Below, piece by piece: positions 5,873-11,736 of a stretch of DNA of 11,736 bases. Under the pieces are notes generated by a model, which was not told where the DNA came from, ran no database searches, and was given only the letters and a program-made list of their open reading frames with translations. The number at the start of each line of letters is the position of its first letter. Within the stretch, counting starts at the first letter, position 1. Both the position numbers and the translations under genes were made by a program. Source of the stretch: Helicobacteraceae bacterium (lineage in GTDB: Bacteria > Campylobacterota > Campylobacteria > Campylobacterales > Sulfurimonadaceae); contig JAUWLG010000019.1 in NCBI GenBank assembly GCA_030613795.1, positions 1-11,736 of the forward strand, read 5' to 3'.

Positions 5873-6011
5873 ATCATTTATATTCTCTATTCTTATAGTA
5901 AAAAACAAGTATTCCTTTTTTTCACACTGTATCAAATTTTTATCACTTTTAGTCAATCTATTTAGTGTAGTTAAAAGTTTTTCGGGTAACATCGGCCTAG
6001 TGTAAAGCCCT

Positions 6012-6060
6012 ATTATGCCAATTATAAGCATGTCTTTTGACGTGCATTAGTTGGCATAAT
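6012..6060. repeat. Long interrupted palindrome upstream of the B-C-A-D operon
   Basis: ATTATGCCAA (6012-6021) and TTGGCATAAT (6051-6060) are perfect inverted repeats. Pairing continues inward through TTA/TAG (one G-U), a small internal loop, and a 7-bp stem GCATGTC/GACGTGC (6028-6034 with 6039-6045, one G-U) capped by TTTT. About 20 pairs form in all. The right arm doubles as the -24 element of the sigma-54 promoter. Confidence 0.7.
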
Positions 6061-6067
6061 GATTGCT
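6051..6067 (+). promoter_or_regulatory. Sigma-54 (RpoN) -24/-12 promoter of the molybdoenzyme operon
   Basis: TTGGCATAATGATTGCT has the invariant GG (6053-6054) and GC (6065-6066) separated by exactly 10 bases, and it keeps the surrounding TTGGCA and TTGCT of the RpoN consensus. Transcription would start near 6078, leaving a leader of about 22 bases that includes AAGGAG (6089-6094) and the ATG at 6100. Sigma-54 promoters need an AAA+ activator bound upstream; no activator gene is in this window. Confidence 0.7.
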
Positions 6068-6099
6068 ATTACTTTTAATATCTGGCTCAAGGAGAATGG

Positions 6100-6738
6100 A
6101 TGAAATTAGGTTTCCTCGTTGACTTACACCTGTGTATGGGTTGTAAGGGATGTGAGATCGCTTGTAAGGTAGAGAATGAAGTTCCTCTATCAACATGGCG
6201 TCTTCGTGTTAAGTATGTAGATGTGGGTACGTTCCCTGAAACAAAACGTACATTTACACCACTTCGTTGTAATCACTGTGAAAATGCACCGTGTGTGCGT
6301 ATCTGTCCGGTTAGTGCACTTCACTATATCGAAAACGGTATCGTTAACATCGATAAAGAGCGTTGTATCGGTTGTGCGGGTTGTATTATGGCGTGTCCAT
6401 ACGGTGCGATCTATATCGATCCAGAAACTCAGACTGCAGACAAATGTACATACTGTGCACACCGTATTGCAAGTTCTATGATGCCGGCATGTGTTGTCGC
6501 ATGTCCGGTTGAGGCAAATATTTTTGGTGACCTTGAAGATCCGACTTCAAACATCTCTAAATATATCATGCAGCACAACGGAGATGTTCAAGTACGTAAA
6601 CCTGAAAAAGGTACTAACCCTCACCACTATTATGTTGGCGGCGGTAACGTAACATTGAACCCGCTTGCGTCACACAGGGTAGAAGGACACTCGTTGTTTA
6701 GCAAGATCACTTCAAAAATGCCGCTAGGAGGTCACTAA
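6100..6738 (+). CDS. psrB: Four-cluster [4Fe-4S] ferredoxin subunit of a PsrABC/TtrABC-like complex
   Basis: The 212-residue protein carries electrons between the membrane quinone subunit and the molybdenum subunit. Sixteen cysteines in four groups can bind four [4Fe-4S] clusters: C12-x2-C15-x2-C18-x3-C22, C57-x2-C60-x4-C65-x3-C69, C89-x2-C92-x2-C95-x3-C99 and C116-x2-C119-x11-C131-x3-C135. This is the DmsB/PsrB/TtrB pattern. It has no signal peptide, so export would occur as a passenger with the Tat-carrying catalytic subunit. The glycine/histidine-rich C-terminal 50 residues are poorly structured-looking. AAGGAG at 6089-6094 fixes the ATG at 6100. The stop shares its last base with the ATG of the next gene, showing translational coupling. 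The symbol is by family analogy; a Ttr-type complex is equally possible. Confidence 0.88.
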   Translation: MKLGFLVDLHLCMGCKGCEIACKVENEVPLSTWRLRVKYVDVGTFPETKRTFTPLRCNHCENAPCVRICPVSALHYIENGIVNIDKERCIGCAGCIMACPYGAIYIDPETQTADKCTYCAHRIASSMMPACVVACPVEANIFGDLEDPTSNISKYIMQHNGDVQVRKPEKGTNPHHYYVGGGNVTLNPLASHRVEGHSLFSKITSKMPLGGH

Positions 6739-7646
6739 TGGTACATGAAACTTTAGCAGCAACCAATGCGGTTGTGACACTGGACGTTGGACTTCCTGGT
6801 GTTGTTTGGCCTTGGCTGGTAACAGTCAATATGTGGGCAAAAAGTATTGGTACGGGTGTGATCTTCATGCTTTTCTACCTACTTAAAAAGTACCCTAATG
6901 AAGCAGCAAACTACCGTTTCCCGATTACAGTAGTTTCGATTATATTTATTCACCTTTTCCTATTGTTCACACTTGCGGATCTACACCAACCGTTTAGAAT
7001 GTGGCACATCTTCTTTACACCGCACTTTACGTCGGCGATCACAGTGGGTGCATGGATGGCGACGGCATTTGTCGTTCTGCTTTTCTTGCTTGCGTTCCTT
7101 TCGTTTATCAAGAAAGATGACACTGCGTTTGACAAAGTGTTGTTGTGGGTAACGGTTCTTGCGATTCCTGTAACACTTTATACGGCAGCTCTAATGTCAC
7201 AGTGTACAGCGCGTGAGATCTGGCAGATGCCGACTGAGTCAGCACAGATGATCCTTGCAGCAACACTTTCGGGTTCTGCAACGGTTCTTTTGATGGACAC
7301 ATTCATGAACAAGCTTTCTACAGAAGCAAAACGTGACCTGAGCATCATCCTTGCTTTCAGTGCGCTTGCTGCATTTGTCATGTATATGGCGGAGTTGGTC
7401 TTCGGTCCGATGAAAGCTGAAGAAGTCGCAGCGGTTATGGGTTACATTTCTAATGGTGGCGAGTATCAGGCAATGTTCTGGATCGGTCAAGTAACAGCTT
7501 ATATTGTTCCATTTGTATTAGTGGTGTTAAGTATTGTCAACAAAAACCAAAACATTCTTAAATTAGCAGCTATCCTTGCGCTAGCTGGTCTATGGATCGT
7601 CAAACATGTATGGTTGATGATTCCACAACTACTACCTATGAGTTAA
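6738..7646 (+). CDS. psrC: NrfD/PsrC-type membrane quinone-interacting subunit
   Basis: This 302-residue, very hydrophobic protein anchors the complex in the cytoplasmic membrane and exchanges electrons with the quinone pool. About eight membrane helices are visible, roughly at 21-43, 60-80, 98-124, 132-153, 165-188, 200-222, 242-265 and 272-295. Charged loops such as KKYPNEAANYR and NKLSTEAKRD lie between them. The early segment WPWLVTVNMWAKSIGTG and ADLHQPFRMWHIF are typical of the NrfD family near its quinone site. It has no haem motif, as expected for this family. The start overlaps the preceding stop (TAATG) and has a full AGGAGG (6726-6731) six bases upstream, so coupled, efficient translation is likely. 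Related names are TtrC, SreC and PhsC-like; the sequence alone does not settle which. Confidence 0.87.
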   Translation: MVHETLAATNAVVTLDVGLPGVVWPWLVTVNMWAKSIGTGVIFMLFYLLKKYPNEAANYRFPITVVSIIFIHLFLLFTLADLHQPFRMWHIFFTPHFTSAITVGAWMATAFVVLLFLLAFLSFIKKDDTAFDKVLLWVTVLAIPVTLYTAALMSQCTAREIWQMPTESAQMILAATLSGSATVLLMDTFMNKLSTEAKRDLSIILAFSALAAFVMYMAELVFGPMKAEEVAAVMGYISNGGEYQAMFWIGQVTAYIVPFVLVVLSIVNKNQNILKLAAILALAGLWIVKHVWLMIPQLLPMS

Positions 7647-7658
7647 GAGAGGATATCA

Positions 7659-10600
7659 ATGTATTTAGAAAGTAGAAGAACATTTTTAAAAGGCGCGGCA
7701 TTTACAGTTGCCGGCGTTGCAATTGCAAAAGGCGTTTTTACAACAGACGCTATTGCAGAATCAGTAAGTGAAAGTAAATTTACTAACACACCCGATTCAC
7801 TATCTTTTTACCCGCCGTTAGATCAGTGGGATGATTTCAAAGAGCTTGATGGTGAAGACTGGAAACGTGGCGGTATTGACCGTCATGGTGTTCAGAGTGA
7901 AGAGAACCCGGATGGTATCTATGTTAACGATTTTGCGATCGTTCCAACAGCATGTTCAAACTGTGAGGCTTCTTGTGGTCTGACAGCATGGATCGACAAA
8001 AAGACATTTACTGTTAAAAAGTACATGGGTAACCCACTTCACCCGGGTTCTCGTGGACGTAACTGTGCTAAGGGTTATGCAACTCAGTCACAAATGTATG
8101 ATCCGGATCGTCTAGCATTCCCAATTAAACGTGCACCAGGTTCTAAACGTGGTGAAGGTAAGTGGATTCGTACCACTTGGGACGAAGCAATGACAACTAT
8201 CGGTAAAAAGATGGGTGATACACTACGTGTTGGTGATGAACTTTCTAAAAAGTCTGTTATGTTCCACGTTGGTCGTCCAAATGAGAATGGTTTTACCGGT
8301 AAATTCTGGCAAACACTTAACTCTGACGCATTCAACTCGCATACAAACATCTGTTCTTCGGGTGGTCGTACTCCGACTATCCAGTGGGCAAATGATGACC
8401 GTTCTTCACCGGACTGGGCTAATGCGAAGTTGATCTTCCTTAACTCATCTCACGCAGCAGATGCAGGTCACTACTTCCAACAAGCAGCGGGTCACATCGC
8501 TGATGCACGTAAAAAAGGTGCGAAACTTGTCGTTATGGATCCACGTATGTCAAACTCTGCCGGTATGGCAGACCTTTGGATCGCGTGTTGGCCTGGTACT
8601 GAACCGGTTCTTTACCTTTACCTTGTACACCGTATGTTGCAAGAGAAGAAGGTAAATGAGACATTTGTCAAAAAATGGTTCAACTGGGAAGTGATGATGG
8701 ATAATAAAGATTATCTTAACTTCATGGTTAAAAAAGGGTATATCTCTGCACTTCCAAAAGACGATTCTTTCGAATCTTATATGGAAATGCTTAAAGAGAT
8801 GTATGCTCCGTATACACTTGAATATGCTGTTAAAGAGTCTCATGTACCTGCGTACAAACTAGAGCAGCTTTATGAGATGTTCATTTGGGCTGACACTTCT
8901 ATATCGTCTTACTTCTGGCGTGCAGCTGCTGCGGGTAACCGTGGTGGTTGGGTTTCAGGTCGTACAGGTTTTCTTGCACTTGGTCTTCGTGGTGCTATCG
9001 GTCCTAAAGGTGGAACATTCTTCCACCACTGGCACGTTATTTCTGTTGCCGGTAAGGGTGGTGCTGCGACTGTTGGTCAAGGTAAACGTGGTGCTGATGT
9101 ACCTAAAGTCGATGTTTGGAATGAACTTGCGTGGCCACCGGAATGGCCTCTTTCAACATATGAGATGTCATACCTGTTGCCACACCTTCTAACTGATACA
9201 GAGTGGCAGAAAAAATGGCAGGCTAAAGGTCTTAATGTACCGACTAAGCTTGCTGTTTGGATCCCTCGTATGTACAACCCTGTTTGGATTAATCCAGATG
9301 GTTTCCGTTGGTTGGAAGTACTTAAAGATGAGTCTAAAATGGAACTTACCTTTAACCTTTCTCCTGTATGGTCTGAGACTAACTGGCATGTTGATTACGT
9401 TCTTCCAGTGGGTCTTGCCGGTGAGCGTCACGATCAACACTCTGAAGCAACTATGCCTGCTCGTTGGACATCGTTCCGTCAGCCGGTTATGCGTGTTGCT
9501 CTAGAAAAAGCTGGTTGGAAGCCTAAAAACCCTAACCGTGCTACACTCGAAGCACACATCAAAGCCGGTCTTGGTGAAGTTTGGGAAGAGAATGAGTTCT
9601 GGTTTGACATGGGTGTTAACTACATCGATCCAGACGGTTCTCTTGGTATCAGAAAAATGTGGGAATCTAAAAGGAACCCAGGTAAACCAGTTACGATCTC
9701 TGAGTGGTATGACGCGGCGTTTGGTGACAACTTGCCGAACCTTAAATCAACTGCTACATCAGACCCTCGTTACAAAGATGCTGAATTCCCAGTATATGAG
9801 TATATGAGAGACCATGGTGCATGGATGGAAGAGAACAACATCTACTCTGCACAAGAGCGTGTTATCAAAGAAGATAGAGACAATTATATTGCACACGGTC
9901 ACAAGTATGACAAGCGCCACGTCCATACTGACAGACGTACAGGTGTGATGACAACAGAAGCTCACGGTAGCGATGCTTGGAAATACGATGATGGCAAAAA
10001 GCCTATCGGTATCGAGATCGACGGCGTTAAGATGGAAGGTTTTGCGACACTAGACAAAAAACTTGACTTCTTCTCAGAGTGGTTCGCGTCTGATGAGTGG
10101 AAATGGCCAGAGTATGCGGTTCCTTTCTACCCACGTAATGAGAAAGAGAAAAAAGAGATGGTTCACATTGTTTCTCATGTTAACCACGCATATATGACTG
10201 AAGAGAACTCGTATGCATTGAACACGGTATTCCGTCTTCCATACAACATTCACACACGTTCTGCGAACTCTAAACACCTTATGGAGATCTCACAGAATCA
10301 CGATCCTATCTGGATCTCGACTCCAGATGCCAAACGTCAAGGTTTCAAACGCGGTGACGCGATTCGTGTACGTATCGTTGACTCGGTCTCTAACCTGGAG
10401 AGCGGTTACTTTGTAGCGATGGCTGTACCGACTGAGGGTGTCCTTCCGGGTACTCTTGCTTGTTCACACCACGGTGGACGTTGGAAACTTAAAAACTCTG
10501 TGACTATCCCTAATGGTGTGACAGATGGCAAAGTTGACGGTCAACCGGTAGCACGTAACATGAACGATCCTAAGTTTATGGCTGACTCTCCTGCAGCAGC

Positions 10601-11078
10601 AGGTCGTGTAGGCCAAGAGATCATGATCGAAGATTATGATGGAACTAGCGGTATGAACAGTTATGGTGTACCTACAGCTGAGATGGTTATGGATGGTAAA
10701 AAAGGTCTTATGCGTTACATAGAAGGCATTACACCATTCCATTCTGATCGTTTTAAAGATTACAACAAAGACAGTGATAACATCTGGTGGGACGGTCTTT
10801 CTGGTTCATGGCAAAATGCTGTGGCACCAACACACCCAGACCCGATCTCTGGTATGCACTGTTGGCACCAAAAAGTTATCTTGGAACCTGCTCAAGCCGG
10901 TGACAAAATTGGTGACATTTATGTTGATTATGAAAATAACTTCAAAACATATCAAGCTTGGAGAGATGAGCTTACTCGTCCTCTTAACTCGACAAACAAA
11001 TGGCGTCGTCCGCGTCATATCAAACGTCCATGGGTTCCTCTTTCTGAGAAAGCCTACGCGGTTGAAATTAAAGACTAA
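7659..11078 (+). CDS. psrA: Large Tat-exported molybdopterin oxidoreductase catalytic subunit (Psr/Ttr/Sre-like)
   Basis: At 1139 residues this is the catalytic subunit of a DMSO-reductase-family enzyme with bis-MGD molybdenum. It begins with a Tat signal, SRRTFLKG (5-12), and a likely cleavage near residue 33, placing it in the periplasm. The [4Fe-4S] site is C99-x2-C102-x3-C106-x29-C136. KRGEGKWIRTTWDEA (163-177) is the usual cofactor-domain entry. C232 in HTNICSSGGR is the probable Mo ligand. DPRMSNSAGMADLWI (294-308) and the C-terminal dinucleotide-binding NIHTRSANSKHLMEI (863-877) plus GFKRGDAIRV follow. It exceeds PsrA of Wolinella (about 765 residues) and TtrA (about 1020), with an extra charged, His-rich block near 725-820 and a 60-residue C-terminal tail. 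GAGAGGA five bases upstream supports the ATG. Gene order B-C-A matches ttrBCA and srdBCA; the substrate is unresolved. Confidence 0.88.
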   Translation: MYLESRRTFLKGAAFTVAGVAIAKGVFTTDAIAESVSESKFTNTPDSLSFYPPLDQWDDFKELDGEDWKRGGIDRHGVQSEENPDGIYVNDFAIVPTACSNCEASCGLTAWIDKKTFTVKKYMGNPLHPGSRGRNCAKGYATQSQMYDPDRLAFPIKRAPGSKRGEGKWIRTTWDEAMTTIGKKMGDTLRVGDELSKKSVMFHVGRPNENGFTGKFWQTLNSDAFNSHTNICSSGGRTPTIQWANDDRSSPDWANAKLIFLNSSHAADAGHYFQQAAGHIADARKKGAKLVVMDPRMSNSAGMADLWIACWPGTEPVLYLYLVHRMLQEKKVNETFVKKWFNWEVMMDNKDYLNFMVKKGYISALPKDDSFESYMEMLKEMYAPYTLEYAVKESHVPAYKLEQLYEMFIWADTSISSYFWRAAAAGNRGGWVSGRTGFLALGLRGAIGPKGGTFFHHWHVISVAGKGGAATVGQGKRGADVPKVDVWNELAWPPEWPLSTYEMSYLLPHLLTDTEWQKKWQAKGLNVPTKLAVWIPRMYNPVWINPDGFRWLEVLKDESKMELTFNLSPVWSETNWHVDYVLPVGLAGERHDQHSEATMPARWTSFRQPVMRVALEKAGWKPKNPNRATLEAHIKAGLGEVWEENEFWFDMGVNYIDPDGSLGIRKMWESKRNPGKPVTISEWYDAAFGDNLPNLKSTATSDPRYKDAEFPVYEYMRDHGAWMEENNIYSAQERVIKEDRDNYIAHGHKYDKRHVHTDRRTGVMTTEAHGSDAWKYDDGKKPIGIEIDGVKMEGFATLDKKLDFFSEWFASDEWKWPEYAVPFYPRNEKEKKEMVHIVSHVNHAYMTEENSYALNTVFRLPYNIHTRSANSKHLMEISQNHDPIWISTPDAKRQGFKRGDAIRVRIVDSVSNLESGYFVAMAVPTEGVLPGTLACSHHGGRWKLKNSVTIPNGVTDGKVDGQPVARNMNDPKFMADSPAAAGRVGQEIMIEDYDGTSGMNSYGVPTAEMVMDGKKGLMRYIEGITPFHSDRFKDYNKDSDNIWWDGLSGSWQNAVAPTHPDPISGMHCWHQKVILEPAQAGDKIGDIYVDYENNFKTYQAWRDELTRPLNSTNKWRRPRHIKRPWVPLSEKAYAVEIKD

Positions 11079-11088
11079 CTTCTTTTCT

Positions 11089-11111
11089 CAAGTAGGCTTT
11101 CAGCCTACTTG
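11089..11111. terminator. Perfect 10-bp stem-loop between the catalytic subunit gene and torD-like gene
   Basis: CAAGTAGGCT (11089-11098) pairs perfectly with AGCCTACTTG (11102-11111) around a 3-base loop, starting 11 bases after the stop at 11078. GTTAAAATT follows rather than a U-tract. It may protect the 3' end of the B-C-A message or partly terminate transcription, lowering chaperone expression. Confidence 0.5.
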
Positions 11112-11128
11112 GTTAAAATTCCTCCCAC

Positions 11129-11136
11129 TATAAAAT
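11129..11136 (+). promoter_or_regulatory. Possible separate promoter of the torD-like gene
   Basis: TATAAAAT lies after the stem-loop and 16 bases before the ATG. It resembles a -10 box with a start near 11141. AGGA (11138-11141) is the only ribosome-site-like sequence and is rather far (11 bases) from the ATG. Confidence 0.35.
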
Positions 11137-11152
11137 CAGGACTACAGATTAC

Positions 11153-11736
11153 ATGGAACAGACACAAGCACGCAGTAATATATACGCACTACTTTCAAGA
11201 ATACTTATGCAAGAGCTCGATGACGATATGCTTACAACCATCAAAAACGATGACCAGATCTTAGAATTTTTTCCAAACCTAAAAAAGTGGGAACTACTAA
11301 GTACTCTTCAAAATAGTGAGCTTTTAGGTGAACACCTGAATCCTGACTTTGTGAACCTCTCTGTGTTACACCTTGTCCCTTACGAGACATTTTACACACG
11401 TGACGACCAGAAGATCGAGACGGGTGGTGCTAACCCGGTAACAGACATCTACAGTGCCTATAACTTTATGGTTGACTATGAGGTAGCACGTGTTGTCTCT
11501 AGTGACCATATTGGTGTCGAGTTAGAGTTTATGCACCACTTGTGTGAAGCACAGATGAAAGCGATGGAAGAGGGTGACGATGAATCTGCTAAAGACTTTT
11601 TAAATGCACAAAAAGAGTTTTTAAACGTACATCTTCTCAAGTGGGCACCAATGTACCTGATCAATATGAAGTATGAGTCTCGTACACCGCTTTACTATGA
11701 TGCTGCAGAGATGGCATTAGAGTTCATTCTTTCCGA
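11153..11736 (+). CDS. TorD/DmsD-family molybdoenzyme assembly chaperone, 3' end outside window
   Basis: The frame runs from ATG 11153 to the right edge without a stop, giving 194 residues of a protein that is normally about 200-230. TorD-family chaperones bind the Tat signal of a molybdoenzyme apoprotein in the cytoplasm, help insert bis-MGD and hold the enzyme back from export until folding is complete. The protein is all-helical in character. It shows the family pattern LVPYETFYTRDD (74-85) and DHIGVELEFMHHL (118-130), where the D-H and E-L pairs belong to the signature. The C-terminal helix region HLLKWAP (160-166) also fits. Its place directly after the Tat-carrying catalytic gene makes that enzyme its likely client. 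A stem-loop and a possible promoter separate the two genes, so levels may be set independently. Confidence 0.85.
   Translation, partial: MEQTQARSNIYALLSRILMQELDDDMLTTIKNDDQILEFFPNLKKWELLSTLQNSELLGEHLNPDFVNLSVLHLVPYETFYTRDDQKIETGGANPVTDIYSAYNFMVDYEVARVVSSDHIGVELEFMHHLCEAQMKAMEEGDDESAKDFLNAQKEFLNVHLLKWAPMYLINMKYESRTPLYYDAAEMALEFILS

Larger units (their letters stand above)
5756..6099. other. 344-base AT-rich regulatory region ahead of the molybdoenzyme operon
   Basis: I find no convincing protein gene here. An 88-codon minus-strand frame is composed of low-complexity AT-rich sequence and lacks family features. The region holds the promoter of the divergent small secreted protein gene at its left end, the five-codon ORF with T-run, two copies of TAGTGTA (5963-5969 and 5999-6005), a long inverted repeat (6012-6060) and a sigma-54 promoter (6051-6067). 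Confidence 0.6.

Noticed and set aside
5988..6021. A second, divergent sigma-54 promoter from the left arm of the palindrome
   Set aside because: On the minus strand TTGGCATAATAGGGCT has GG and GC only 9 bases apart and lacks the TTGC context. Spacing is strict for RpoN, and the next minus-strand gene starts over 200 bases away.
5765..6031. 88-codon minus-strand ORF in the intergenic region
   Set aside because: Its composition is AT-driven (runs of K, N, I, L), it has no recognisable domain, and it overlaps the inverted repeat and promoter region of the operon. A chance frame is more likely.
8872..9192. 106-codon plus-strand frame inside the catalytic subunit gene, and similar long frames on both strands across 8000-11000
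   Set aside because: These are shadows of a long, codon-biased gene. Their translations are rich in repeated V/L/H/T and match no family, while the main frame carries continuous molybdoenzyme motifs.

Overview
The window looks like chromosome from a sulfur-metabolising Campylobacterota (Epsilonproteobacteria), of the Sulfurimonas/Sulfurovum type. That assignment is inferred from protein style, moderate G+C, AT-rich TATAAT-type promoters without clear -35 boxes, and a Tat-exported molybdenum/NrfD complex beside housekeeping genes. No rRNA, tRNA, CRISPR array or complete insertion sequence is visible.

Layout. Positions 1-523 hold the 3' part of an integron integrase (IntI-type tyrosine recombinase) that begins before the window. 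Next come aroK (565-1077) and a secreted CxxC thioredoxin-fold protein (1133-1564). After a hairpin and an AT-rich palindrome there is a type II NADH dehydrogenase-like flavoprotein (1748-2956). It converges, with overlapping stop codons, on a secreted metallo-beta-lactamase-fold hydrolase on the minus strand (2953-3819). hisD (3949-5241) is divergent from the hydrolase. It converges on a small secreted cysteine-free protein of unknown function (5294-5755, minus).

A 344-base non-coding region (5756-6099) precedes the main accessory unit, a B-C-A-D operon. It encodes a four-cluster ferredoxin subunit (6100-6738), an NrfD/PsrC-type membrane quinone subunit (6738-7646), a very large Tat-dependent molybdopterin catalytic subunit (7659-11078) and, after a perfect stem-loop, a TorD-family assembly chaperone that runs off the right edge (11153-). 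Together these would make a periplasm-facing, membrane-anchored complex that exchanges electrons between the quinone pool and a sulfur compound or other oxyanion. The sequence alone does not fix the substrate: polysulfide/sulfur, tetrathionate, thiosulfate, selenate and arsenate are all used by related complexes.

The most notable non-coding signal is a well-spaced sigma-54 (-24/-12) promoter just upstream of the operon. Its -24 element is the right arm of a perfect 10-bp inverted repeat that folds into a long stem-loop. This suggests activator-dependent control of the respiratory complex rather than constitutive expression. Several other promoters carry palindromes, and three genes have a -10-like hexamer only 6-7 bases before the ATG with no Shine-Dalgarno, which suggests leaderless mRNAs.
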